A stretch of 64,000 nt of DNA, taken from Mucidula mucida (Eukaryota > Basidiomycota > Agaricomycetes > Agaricales > Physalacriaceae). The translations under genes and the position numbers were made by a program. The DNA lies in assembly GCA_015501055.1 (NCBI GenBank), contig JADNYV010000094.1:62001-126000 (forward strand). Direction: 5' to 3'. The notes beneath the pieces were generated by a model that saw only the letters and a program-made list of their open reading frames with translations, was not told the DNA's origin and ran no database searches. This document shows positions 11,175 to 22,732 of the stretch, in pieces. Position 1 is the stretch's first letter, and every line of letters begins with the position of its first letter.

Positions 11175-12846
11175 ATGGCCCCGTCAGCGACAATGCCCTC
11201 GCCATTTCATCACTATATCGGTACACCTTCGCAATACCTTCTCGGCCGCTCGACAGTGGATGAGCTGTCTTACTCTCCCGACGAGGACGAAAAACGCCGC
11301 AACGAGGAACAGCAAGCTGCCACGGGACGTAAGTCTTGGAAGACTCTACGGGACAAGGAGGGAGAAGCTGTTTGGTCACCGGCACTGTACGTTCAAGCTT
11401 TAGAGTCTATGCACCCAAGCTGACCTTGTCGTAGTGAAGCAGCACTCATCGAAGGTAGTAAACTTTCCTCTACCTCCATTGGAAAAAATTCAATCTAAGC
11501 AATCACTCTGAAGGACTCAGGAAATACGTTCCACCGACACCATCGGTGAGCTCTCGTAGGACGAATATATCCAGAAGGGGTGGAGGACGATTCCCCATGC
11601 GCAACCGTATAATCTCGGACTATATTTACGAGACAACCGGCAAATATCGAACGCCAAAGCAGGTGGGCAGTCGTCTTCAACAATTGCGGGATACATGCCG
11701 GCTGCAGGAGAGTGAGTACATTGTCTCCATAATATTTTTTTTTTCGAATTTGTACTGAACACTCGTATCCTAGTTCGTCTCCTCATCGCGCCACCGAGCG
11801 ACGATGAATCTGACCCAGACGTATGCTCGAGCTCGTCGCCATCGATATCTCCGCCGTCTGTACGGCTGCAGTCTATCTATGGGGATATGGACCGTTCGTC
11901 TGGCGGTCCTCCACAAATGCAACACAAGACGACCCAGCAATCTCCGAACAAGACGCCCAAACAAGTATCACCGTGTGTCGCTCATGCGAATATCTTCGTG
12001 ACAGTCAACCTGGAGTCCGATGCCTCCAATGTCATGTTGCGCCCTCCCATCGCGCTCGCTGGGTACCAGAAGGATGCGCCGTTGTATACTGTCATTAACC
12101 TCACGCCTCTTCCGCTCGCCCAGTGTTATCCCGGGTGTGTTCAAGTCGATCTTTCCTGCTTCGATTCCACCGTCCAGTTCTGGTCGCCGTTTCCCGTGCA
12201 CACAGAGACCGTCTTCTCGGTGTCCATCGAGACGTTGGAGCAGCCCATCCACTCGGAGTTGACGACGATGGTGCCGAGTGCAGCGCCGCCGGGACGAACG
12301 GGTTGGTTTTACACGACGGTATTGTGTCCCCAGCTGTGGAAGATGCTTTCCCGTGACCCCAGTAAGTCCCGTCGGTTTCCCAGCGACTGTTGAATGGAAA
12401 TCGAACACGACGACATCCCCTAGATATTGAGCAATACCGCGTCCTGCAATGCATCACGCCGCAGTGGTCTCCAGGCATTGACGTCTCGCCCATCAACATC
12501 TGCTATCGCTTCAGGCAGATCCCAGCTGCAACGCCCAATTTCTTCGAGGTGGGCTATGCCATATTTTGCGACGTTCTGAGCTTGACATTCACAGGCACAG
12601 AAGTGGCACCATCGGGCGCCTATTCTGGGTTCTCATCAGCAAGTGTCGAGCTACTCATCATTGTCGGGATGGAGCGGGCAGCCTCAGGAAGACGTGAAGC
12701 CCGTGGTCGGGTCTTCTTACAGGCGTATACCCATCAGCGGACCGCCTGCACAGCCTGTTGGAGAAGACGCCCTCAAATTTCCGGATGCCATCAACTACGC
12801 CTTTCTTGCTCAGCCGGCGCTGAACTACAACTACTTGGTGTCGTGA
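11175..12846 (+). CDS. TEA/ATTS-domain transcription factor
   Basis: This is a DNA-binding regulator of the AbaA/Tec1/TEAD family. The TEA domain is assembled from several exons: VWSPAL|EAALIEG|LRKYVPPTPS|RRGGGRFPMRNRIISDYI and KYRTPKQVGSRLQQLRDTC, matching the three-helix TEA fold with its recognition helix (KQVGSRLQ). One internal exon, EAALIEG, is only 20 nt. A long region follows with a Ser/Pro-rich linker and an immunoglobulin-like segment (HANIFVTVNLE...TGWFYTTVLCPQLW), then a C-terminal tail ending NYAFLAQPALNYNYLVS. The intron 12556-12600, between NFFE and AQKWHHR, restores the frame. I took the ATG at 11175; the longer upstream frame has no better ATG. In filamentous fungi such factors control sporulation and morphogenesis. 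Confidence 0.88.
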
Positions 12847-14846
12847 TTCTTCCCTTTTTTTTTGCTCCCCCGGTTTCTAGTTTTCACAGCTTGTATGTAT
12901 GTATTGTATTCTATCGTAAAAGTTGTTCACGGGGAAATATGTAGGCTTTTCTGTATTTCAATTTTTTTTTGTATCTCTTGGGGTGGATGGGTTCTTGGGC
13001 TGTATACATACAATGATGGCTCGGGAAAATGCGATTGTTTTTACACGAGGCAGTGTTCTCGTACACGGCAGCCAGGCACTACTTACTTGTTCTCATGAAA
13101 TTGAACCTGCGTCGCCGCCGGAGAACACGCCATGGAATTCTCCGTTATTCGACTTTCTGCAGCTCTCCGAGTCATTCCTGAAGCTGGGTACCCACGCCGT
13201 CTAAATTTAGGCCGCTGATTGTGTGGCTATGACGCGCTCAAAAAGTCCCACCGCACGTCCTGGAACTGGCGGAAGCCCGCTCTGAAGCACGCATCAGATA
13301 TCGAATCGCTATTCAACGCAAGATGAAAGGGAATGATTGATGTCTCTTCTGTGATTTCTGCTAATCAGCTGCGCCACGTAAAGGGCAATCTAATTGAACC
13401 CTGCGCCACAACACGATCTGAGAAGGGGAGGGCGAACTGATCTCAGTGTGTGTGTGGGAAGTGTCCCCATTGGGTATTGGGAGTTGCCGGGAACACGTTA
13501 GGTTTGGCTCAGAGGCCCAGGTGGATGGCGCCGCATGGTGCAGCCATCTTCTTGGGCCCGAGATACCTGTTGCGTTTGCCAATTGAAAACCTTGGGGCAC
13601 TCTGGCGAGAACCTTGTCAGTGCGAGGTGTCGAGATGGTGGCTATATGTTTTTGACTAACGTTTGATTGAATGGGGGAAGATTGCCCTGGGTGAGTAATT
13701 CAAGGAGGTTTTACCACAGGCAAATGGCTTCCATTGCATGAGATACAGAATATGGAGATGACGCGACGCGCCCGCGTCGACAGACGATCCTTTGTCAAAT
13801 CACAGAAGCTCTTCGACACATGACGGGGGGGAGAGACTTGCGTGATGCCCGCGACTTGGAGATTATTATTGGCTAACCCATGCCAAGTAAGCTTTCGAAT
13901 AGCGCGGTGGTTGAATTGCCGAGATGCGTTGCCAGACGGTGGTGAAATTCAGCTTATACTGACAAGCGCGAGGTAAGAGACGTGAAGTGCCACTAGTTAG
14001 GCAATTAGCGGACGTGTCCGAGTCAATTAGAGAGAGAGAGAGAGAGAGATGATGAGTCCACGTAAAATGGCAAGTCCGTTTGGGAAATTGACGTCGATGA
14101 TGAATAGGGAGATAGGTATTGCAAGAGCCAATAATCGGTTCCCCGGCGTTCAGGCAGGCTCTTGCAGTATTACTCTACTGACGTGGTGCTGCCAAGGGCG
14201 CTGCTCGTACCGAACAAAGCTCTCGAATCTTGAAAGAGATAACCAGCGGACTGTCCGTCTCCGAGATTGCTCTTACGACAATAGGTGCGTTATGGCAATC
14301 TAGTCTTCTCGGTGTCTTCATATTCACGCAATCGTGCAGTTTGAGAAGCAGCTGTGAAAAGTTGACACTGCCCCCAGTTGTCGTTTCCACCACCAAGTTG
14401 AGTCCGGGCGCTGTAGCTATTTAGTATTCGCGTCAAAGTGCTCGAGTGGTGCTCAAAGACCATTTGGAAATATCCTTCCGAGAAAAACAGACATGTGTGA
14501 ACAAGTCCTGTAACGAAGTAGGTGGAATACTAGTTCGAATGTAACTCGGTATGCGAAAACGGCATGTTGACTATGGATCGGAGGCTTCCTCAGCGAAAAC
14601 CCTGTTCCCATTTTACATTGCGTCTACTGATAGCTTCTCTCTACCATTTACCCTACAATTTGTTTTCTTGCACCTTGATGATGTCTATAACGACCTCTTG
14701 GTAGCAGAACTTGTAGATATATTGATCTTGTGTCGCACAATGCTCAAACATTCACGTTGTTTTTCAGTGAAGTTCAACGTGTGGTGGCAGTGCTGGAGTG
14801 CCGATAACTTTCCCACGACACCTCCCCCTCGGCTCCTACCACCAAC
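12847..14846. other. Intergenic, ~2 kb
   Basis: No supported gene. It holds the 3' region of the TEA gene, T-rich runs, a (GA)n microsatellite at 14029-14049 and the V-ATPase subunit e promoter. Several open frames of 60-115 residues have no recognisable content. Confidence 0.45.
14029..14049. repeat. (AG)n microsatellite
   Basis: About ten AG units in an intergenic region. Confidence 0.9.
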
Positions 14847-15170
14847 ATGGCGTCCATCCTCCCCGTATTCCTCGTGCTCGTTATCATTGCCGCCTTGATG
14901 ACCGCCGCCGCCTTATTCGTACCCAAAGGGCCGAACCACACGTCCGTCACCACCTTTTCCGCTCTGCCGACAACCAATTTTGACAATGCACTAAATAGGG
15001 TGATACGAACAGGCCTGATGATCGCGCTCGCAGCGTGCTATTTGATGTGGATGGTCACCTATATGGCACAGCTGCACCCGCTAGTTTGTGAGTCAAGATA
15101 GTAGTCAAAATGAGAGTGAGGTGCTGACGAGCATGTAGCCCCCGTTATTACGATCAAGGCGGAGGACTAG
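14847..15170 (+). CDS. VMA9: V-type ATPase subunit e (Vma9)
   Basis: This small hydrophobic Vo-sector subunit of the vacuolar proton pump is built from three exons (14847-14941, 14999-15087, 15139-15170), giving 71 residues. Two membrane helices are evident: MASILPVFLVLVIIAAL... and LMIALAACYLMWMVTYMAQL. The family signatures FVPKGPN at the end of helix 1 and CYLMW...QLHPL in helix 2 are both present. Its length and two-helix hairpin match the family (about 70-80 residues). Confidence 0.92.
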
Positions 15171-15454
15171 GACACTTATTATACCAGTGAGATTGCTTTC
15201 CATCTACTCAAATGCGCGAGTTGACGGTTTCTCAGTTTGTATTAACTGCTAATTCATTGGACTTGGTTGTGGTGAATAGATACAGCAATACAAACAGTGC
15301 GCTACATAGACGACAGCATACCAAAACCCAAGAACAAGAAAATCAAAGCGTATGCGAACTGGATATACTTAAGCAATCACTCTCGTCGCCCTCCCACCCG
15401 TTGTCGAGCTATCACTTTGCGAAACATTCGGAACCACTCCCCATCCATTTGCGG

Positions 15455-17080
15455 CTACCGCCATTTTCCCCCATCCCCCATCCTCCTCATCCGCCAACCA
15501 CGTCGACGACTGATGAAAGCCTGCGCCCCGTCCCGCTCGTCCTCTGAATTATTCCATGAAATATCACCTTCCTCCGCTCCTGTGCTCTCGCCCCATTCGT
15601 CGCCTCCGCCCTCGCTGCTACTGCTATCGCTATACTCCTCTTCCACAGGAATCCAGTCAGGCTCCATGAATTCGAAACTATGATCGCCCATGTCCTCCGT
15701 CGTCGGCCAAAGCATTCTAGGCTGAGACGGCGCACCGATTAGCTCAATCATCCACGCGTCCCGCTCTGGCTGGTCCTTGTATGCCTCGTCTCGCTTGAGA
15801 TCAAGATCCTCGGAACACTCGACTGCCTTTGCCAACACCTCGGTCCATCCACCACAAAGAATCGAGATGTCCCGGTCATACCATATCATCTCAAAGCTCA
15901 GGAAAGCCTCGCGTATTGTTTCCATGTGTTGTTTCACGGCCGTCGCAATCTTCTCAAACGAAGCGGGTTGTCGAGCTTTAGGGTGTGCTAGGTGTTCTTG
16001 AACTGACAAACGTTCATGGGGAGGCGCATTCGACTGCACGATCGACCGAGCTTCGTCTTCCAGAGCGGTTCTCCGGTGCTCACCAACGTCTTTCCGCGTG
16101 AACTCTGCAACGAGTGAAGCTCCTCCGAGTTGTTCGTCGCGTCCCCACTCATCGTCTTCGTTTGCACGTCCAATGTCGCTCATTGCAACGTTGTAGCCCC
16201 ATTTCTCGGCAGCGGATGTGCACCAATCCTTGAACTCGTCCACCGTCCATTCGAACTTGTGGTCATGGTGTCTGAAGATTCTGTCGGTGCGCCCCGTGGG
16301 ATCGGGAAAACCCTGCCGTACGCTGGGTGGTGCATTGGGAGATGTGAAACGCGCGTTGAACGTGTACGAGGGCGTGGTGATGAGGAGTTTGTACGGGTGA
16401 TATACTCCGAGGAGCATTGGCGCGAAGAATGGCAGTATGTCGGGGGATAGATGTTCGATTCTAGAGAGAGATCAGGATAGATTATCTATTCAAACCAAGA
16501 AACTTACACTTCTGAACTAACAATACACTCCGTGTTCACAAACTCCTCGTTGATGACCTGCAAGCCGCCCTTCCATATCGTAGCGACGAGCGGCTCCCAC
16601 CGTACGGGCGCAGTCATATACGAGTTGACGACGGGACTCTCCATTGGCGGGGACACGGCGTCTATCGCGAACTGCAGATCGCGCTCAGAGATATCGAGCC
16701 CTGCAATCTTGTGCGGATGCAGATTCGGGATCGGATCGCTCGCAGAGTTGAAGTTGGGCGACGTCGGCGACGTTGGCGTGCTGGGCTCTATATCGCTCGT
16801 TGAAGGTGGAATGATGCCTGGTGGGGGCGGGCCAAGCCATGGCGCGGGCTGGCAGAGTGCGCTGAGGAGCTGGCCTTCGCCACATCCGATGTCGACTACC
16901 TGTAGATCATTATTATTGTTATTAGAAAAGTTTACTGGAGGGAAGACGGACATCGACTATGCCCTCCCGCCGCATGACATCGAGCACCCAGATCTTGCGC
17001 TGCAGATACAGCGGTGGATAAAAAGTCACTTTGAGCTCATGATCTCGCTCTTCTTCGAGGATCATATCGCAACTGGCCAT
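15455..17080 (-). CDS. HEN1: HEN1-like small-RNA 2'-O-methyltransferase
   Basis: H EN1 enzymes methylate the 3'-terminal ribose of small RNAs and protect them from uridylation and decay. Three exons (17080-16952, 16899-16508, 16460-15455) join cleanly. The SAM-binding motif VVDIGCGEGQLL starts exon 2. The metal-binding motif E-V-I-E-H is formed across the second intron, and the later histidine pair is in FRHHDHKFEWT, as in HEN1. A characteristic RFTSPNAP segment precedes it. Between motif I and LHPHKIAGLDISERDL there is a Pro/Ser/Thr-rich insert. The C-terminal tail is acidic and Ser-rich. It suggests that an RNA-silencing pathway exists in this organism. Confidence 0.88.
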
Positions 17081-17280
17081 GGTATAAGGAAACAAGAAAA
17101 GTATGTAAAACGACGACCTTCTGTTGCCGTGTTAGCCTCGAGGCGACATCGTGGCAGGAGAAGACATCGGTCACTCTCGCTTGCAAGTACAAGGCATGAA
17201 TTGTAGACCAATGTTGCGTAGACTAGTGCTAAATAATACAATGATGGTATGGTAGTGCTTTTGTATTGTACTTTCATTAA

Positions 17281-18309
17281 CTATGCAGTGTCCAGTATCT
17301 CCTTCCATACCTCGTCCAAGTAGAATAATATCGAGACATGACTCCCATCCACGACCCGCAGGTCAGAGCTTTTGTACGCGCGCGCCAGCCACTCCGCCAC
17401 GCGGAGCGACGCCGTAAGGTCTTTCGATGCCGAAACGATATACACAGGTGCCTCCTTGTTCCCATCCCTCGGATCAACACCTCCCCATCCCGAATGATAC
17501 ACCGCAGGTATATCCAGGAACCCCTGCCACGTCTGCGCGAAACTGCGCACCATATTCGCACCCATCTCCTTCTCCCACTGACCCTCCATCATGCCTCTCG
17601 CCTCCCGCCACCGCTGATACCTCTCCCGTTCACCCTCCGTCATTTGCGAAAACATGATCCGCCTTACGAAACCCTCCGCGACTGCCTCGGACTTGACTTT
17701 GGACGACAGCACCCAGTATAAGACCCGCGCGAGGAGATTGAACGGAATATAGCGCGACGGCGGGCCGGTCAGGAAATACGACTGCCATGACATGTCCCTG
17801 GCGTATTCCTTGTGGCAATGTGGGGGAGAATGCGGCGCAAGGAGAATCATGCTGCAGATTTGCCTCCGGAGAGGAAACAGACTGATGGGGGCGCCATACA
17901 GCATCTGCGCGGCTACAGTGCCGAAGGCGTACCCGCATATGATGATTTTTAAGCGCGCGGCGTCGACGCGGAGGTGTATGAAGAGCGCGGAGATGTCGTC
18001 TGCGAACGTCTCGGCGTAGTGTGAGGGATCGGGCACGGGTGATGATTCTCCCCTGCAGAATCATGAATAATGAATTAGATGCTGAGAGTGAAAGACAACA
18101 CACCAGCCCGGCAACGAGGGCGCCACGAAATGGACATTCTTCTCAAGGAGCGTGGGTGAAAGACGCGAAGCATCCCCAACGCCAAACGCCCCGTGGAGAT
18201 AGAGAATGACGGTGGAACTGGAGGTGTTGCCATTGTCGGCATAGGCAAGCGTCCTCCCGTCTGGCAGCGCCAGCCGTTTGTCCTGGACATAGATCATCGT
18301 CGCCGTCAA
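17281..18309 (-). CDS. Alpha/beta hydrolase-fold protein without nucleophile serine
   Basis: Two exons (18309-18104 and 18052-17281) give about 325 residues with the alpha/beta hydrolase layout. The oxyanion-loop motif ILYLHGAFG is near residue 36. The nucleophile-elbow position reads GYAFGT rather than the usual G-x-S-x-G. A late acid candidate is in VSASKDLTAS and a histidine in VDGSHVSI. Because alanine replaces the serine at the elbow, hydrolysis by the usual triad is unlikely, and the protein may be a non-catalytic homologue. The surrounding sequence AQMLYGAP is normal for this fungal subfamily, so a reading error is a possibility. A second in-frame ATG lies four codons downstream of the first. 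Confidence 0.82.
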
Positions 18310-19839
18310 AAGGAAAAGCTGTGGAACAACAAAAAAGGTGACGACAGCTCATATATATTTAAATGGCTTTGATGTCCGTGTGTGTGTGTGACACAACAAC
18401 AACAATAGGGTGATGGACGCCACGCCCGTGCCACGCATAAAGGTCCGGCATTTGCCACAAGATCGCCATGGAACGAGGAATCGGTGGCGGGTCACCGGTC
18501 AACAGTCATTAGAGAACTGGCAGTTTAGCTTGGAAGACGAGGCTCGGAGCACGTTGCCGCAATCACAAGACCACGCAGTAATCTCCAACTGATGGCGGGG
18601 TAGTCGTTGCAACCGGTCATGGGGGGTGGGGTGGACGAACGACTGCGATCGCATTCGTCTGTATGTTCGTTCATGTGTGCTACTCCACGAACAAATGAAA
18701 CAGGAGGGTTGGGCGTTTAGTCGGAGTGGTCTAGGCAATAAACTCGTCGGCAGATAATCATCGTTCGGAGAACACGACGTTTCCAATAATAATGGAGTCG
18801 AGGGCATTTCCGGATCCACGTCGATGTGGTGATGATGGTTTTTTTCTGCAATTCAGTAGCGGACGTGGGACGTAAATGAAATCAACCGGATTTCGGAACG
18901 GTCAGCCGAGTGGCGCCATCGTCGCGCCGACGTACTGAATGGACAGAGTATTTGGGCATTTCTGGGGTCAACATATAGCGTCTAGTCACTTTCCGGGTTG
19001 GCGTCAATATGGAAGCTCTTCAATAAACGCGTCGGAACACGTCGATCAATGTTCTTTAATTCACTCAGTGGACTATACACCCCACTTCTGTGACTCTCAG
19101 CGTCGGTTCTAGCCTCCATTCACATCATAGAGCCTTCTTGGCAGAGTCACGATTACTCTTACAGTTCTTCTCAAGAATTTTGAGGACATCACTTGTTGAA
19201 TCCGTGTTCCTGTGCCACACAATCTATCTTTGACATTCACAAACGCATATGGAACCCTCAGTAGACTCTCTACTGTTCATTGAGACCGTGAGTTTATCGG
19301 ACGGAACCCTTGTATCTAGCTGACGCTCCCAGACCGATGACGCCTTCGTCCTACGGCAACACCGCCTCCCATATCAGGTTCATGATGATTCGGCCTACGC
19401 CAGATCCTTGGTTGGCATCCTATGTTAGGTTCCACACGCGAGAGTTCAGCCGCAACGCAGGTTGATAGTTGTTCGCTAGCATTTGTCCGAGTATGGATGT
19501 CTGAGATGAGATATTAGCGCGTTGATATTCAACGCAACAGCACTCATTTGGTCTCTGAAAATAATCCACGAGAACAAGCCGCAAACCAGCATAATATCAG
19601 TATGTACCCTGGTCGACCGTCAGGTTGCCCTCCATAAGACTTCACTGGATACCGGCGAACATTCGAGGGCTCAAGCGCTCAGGTTTTGGTGGTATGGCGA
19701 GATTTTCAAGCGAGTAGTACCGTAAACTGAGCGAAGCGTTCATCCTCGTGATGATCACTTGGCAATGCAGGCAGCGAGGAATGGGTCCCCGCAAGGTAAC
19801 GCAAGGATGGCTGATACCTTACAATGTAGGATCAGAGGT
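18310..19839. other. Intergenic, ~1.5 kb, up to arm B
   Basis: A short (GT)n run at about 18380-18391 is followed by CAA repeats. No coding exon with family content was found on either strand. It forms the right end of the spacer between the inverted arms. Confidence 0.45.
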
Positions 19840-20024
19840 CGGCGAGTGCGTTCGAGTCCCCCACAATCAGGCAAGTTCGAGGTCCAACAAGTTCCGTACT
19901 TTCTGATATTTAAGGCGAGCGCCAGAGCAAGTAACATGAGACATAGATGAATGGGTGGCCAGAGTAGCTTCTTCTGTGAAGACATCCATGCAGCAACATC
20001 GAGGTCATGGTTAGGAGGCAAGTC

Positions 20025-20052
20025 ACGGATCGCGTTACGTCACGCGATCCGT
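20025..20052. promoter_or_regulatory. Palindrome upstream of the arm B RFC gene
   Basis: The same 11-bp inverted halves as in arm A (ACGGATCGCGT / ACGCGATCCGT) lie 24 bp upstream of the RFC ATG. It is conserved while nearby non-coding sequence has diverged, which supports but does not prove function. Confidence 0.5.
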
Positions 20053-20075
20053 TACTTTACTACAGTACCACCATC

Positions 20076-21639
20076 ATGTCTCTTTGGGTTGACCAGGTCT
20101 ACTCAGCTTACACTCGTTGAAACGGGTACAATACTCAATGCTCCCTAGTACCGCCCCGAACTCTTGATACGCTACACTACCACAAAGAGCTCTCAGATCG
20201 GCTACGGTCTCTAGTGAGTCTGAATGATTTGCCGGTCAAGAACACGCTGATCGACATCTAGGCATCTTCAGGCGACTTTCCCCACATGCTGTTCTATGGG
20301 CCATCTGGCGCAGGAAAAAAGACGCGTATAACTTGTACTTTGCGGGAGCTCTTTGGCGCAGGAGTGGAAAAGGTGTGTTGCCTCTTCTCCGTAATTCAAA
20401 ACTGACCTTGAACAGCTGAAAATAGATCAACGTGTCTTTTTGACGCCGTCAAAGCGCAAAGTGGAAGTCAACCTCGTCCAGAGCAATTTTCACATTGAAA
20501 TAACACCGAGGTGCGCGGTCTATGAGATCGCGTAGAAAGACTCTGACGTCCGGAAAGCGAGGCCGGTAGCTACGACAGGACGGTGATACAGGATTTGCTC
20601 AAGGAGATAGCGCAAACCCAGCAAGTCGATCTGAATGCGAAGCAGCGATTCAAAGGTACTTCTCATCCTGGTTATATCACATTCTTTCTAACATGTTTGT
20701 CCAGTCGTCATAATAAACGAAGCCGATTCTCTATCACGAGATGCCCAAGCTGCTCTTCGGCGAACGATGGAGAAATACATGAGCAATATGCGCATTATCC
20801 TCTGCGCCAACAGCACCAGTCGTCTCATTGCTCCCATCAAAAGTCGATGTCTCTTAATACGCGTCGCTGCGCCTAAACGAGAAGAGGTAAATCTTCTTGT
20901 GTAATCGCCCTGCGTCTCCTGACATTTGCAGATGCAAGCCGTTATGCAACACGTCTCCAAACGCGCCGGCTTCTCGCTTCCTGAGGACGCGGCTGATAAG
21001 ATTATCGACGATTCCGGGGGAAACATGCGCAAGGCTATCCTCGTCCTGGAAGCGCTCAAGATGCAGTCGTTTGTACCCTCTTCCTACATTGAATGTTTGA
21101 TCCTGACTTGGATATGTAGACCTGACCTGTCGGGGCCATTGACGATAGCAAAGCCTGATTGGGAGACCTACTGCAACAAGGTCGGCGATATGATTATTGC
21201 AGAGCAGTCACCCGCTCGCGTCATGGAGGTGCGGCAGAAGCTCTATGAGCTGCTGAGCCACTGTATCCCGCCGACGGTCATCCTCAAGGTCCTTCCGATT
21301 TGTGGGTCTTCGGGCATTAAACTTACCATCCTGTAGACTATTGCGGAACGCGTAGTGAGTCGGGTGGATGAAGCCATCCGAGCGGATATTATGTATTGGG
21401 CGGCTATATATGTGAGCCGCGGTTATACTTGGATCGTAGTAAGAAACTAATAACGCCCTTGTAGGAGGTGCGAATGCGTGTTGGGAGCAAAAAGATATAT
21501 CATCTGGAGGCATGGGTAGTGAAGGTCATGAGTATATATAAGGTTGGTCTACCATTCAAAATCTATTTCGTTGTGATTGACGTCTCGATTCAAGCACTTT
21601 TTCTACGACATGATCATGGAGATGGACATGTTTGATTGA
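20076..21639 (+). pseudogene. rfc5: Replication factor C subunit, arm B copy, frameshifted
   Basis: It has the same eleven-exon structure and nearly the same protein as the arm A copy, including the P-loop GPSGAGKKT, the SRC motif and the end HFFYDMIMEMDMFD. In exon 2 the sequence just after the acceptor reads TACCGCCCCGAAC (20149-20161), where arm A has TACCGCCCTCGAAC. This 1-nt deletion shifts the frame 30 nt into the coding sequence and before the P-loop, so translation from MSLWVDQ would fail. All downstream exons and splice sites look intact, so either the loss is very recent, an internal start is used, or the base is a sequence error. Confidence 0.8.
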
Positions 21640-21734
21640 TTCTTCGCGTTGTATGCCTATCTGTATAATATAATCTACGTCTTTATCAGCACGGGCTCTG
21701 CAATCATCCTCTGCTGCGTGTGTGGTCTCAAGCT

Positions 21735-22665
21735 CTAATGGGAATTGTGAAAGCTAGGGTGGATACCACAGTTCGCCTCATCAGAAATCACTTCCATAAA
21801 GTCAAGAATCTGCATCGTGTTGTCAGTGATAGATATACTGGAAGCGGTGAGAAGTACTCACAAGTTTGTGTCGCTTCTGTCCCATGACGCGACCGGGTTC
21901 TGTCTTGAGGCGCTCATGTATATGAATCAGCTTATCTGAAAAGTGCTGTACAGCAGAAAGAGGGAGGAGAAGATCTTCGGGAGGAGTGTGAAGAGGACTA
22001 TGATACATTTTAGCCATACAAATTTCAGATAAGCAAGGCTTACTTGTTCGTCGCCGACGTGTATGCGGCACATCTCATAACGCCGAAAGCACCTATGGCA
22101 TCCAACCGGTCGGCATCCTGCACGCAATGCAATTCGATGCATTCATCGTGCCATTGACCCCATTCTCCAGAGGCGCGGCGTTGCTTCTCGGTGCTAAAAG
22201 AGACGTTGTCGATGATCTGTGTAATCTGACGCGCACGTCCGTCTGCGATAATGTCCACGCTCGTTCCCTTGGTCCAGGTTTCAAAGTAGGGCAGAAAAAA
22301 CGCGTATGGATCCGCTGCGCGTTCTGAAGAGACATACTTTTTATCGAGGACGTCGTGTAGTAGTGCAGCTAGACTCGACTTGAGTGTCAGATCAACGAGG
22401 TGCAAGGCAAAGCGTACCCAATTCGACGACAAGCAAATCTGACGTTGTCGGGAGCGCGTTGGCGAGCGCCAGTGCTGTTTTTCGGACGCGTTGGACTGCA
22501 TATGGGTGAGTTTCGTTTGTGTAGCGCAGCTCCCCGTGGTAGCGGTCATGAGCGGTCATGCGACGGGTCGTAGCGCGCCAACGTTTCGACCATGAGAGCC
22601 TCCGCCGCGTCGACTACAACCTTCTTTGTCGATCTTGGTTTCTTTCGCTCTTGAATAACGTCCAT
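21735..22665 (-). pseudogene. HD-domain phosphohydrolase relic (arm B)
   Basis: From the ATG at 22665 the N-terminus (MDVIQERKK...) differs from arm A up to VVDAAEAL. The middle keeps LHDVLDKKY, a correct frame through DPYAFFLPYFETW (broken in arm A), DADRLDAIGA, and the final exons to ...FHNSH. Two lesions sit in exon 1. A short direct duplication (CGGTCATGAGCGGTCATG, 22542-22559) introduces an in-frame TGA. The intron donor that reads GGTAAGC in arm A reads GGGAGC here. The two HD copies are therefore damaged at different sites, and neither gives a full product as written. Confidence 0.78.
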
Positions 22666-22732
22666 TGTCTTTTCTGCGTTCTACTCAATATGTGAGTACC
22701 AGTACATGAGAATCCATCAGGTACAGTCATAT

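Larger units (their letters stand above)
19840..22612 (-). repeat. Arm B of the ~2.8-kb inverted duplication
   Basis: This is the mirror copy of 4564-7335. Differences from arm A include an 11-nt insertion near 19985-19995, a 1-nt deletion in RFC exon 2, a short tandem duplication plus loss of a splice donor in the HD gene, and scattered substitutions. The arms are separated by about 12.5 kb of unique genes. Confidence 0.9.
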
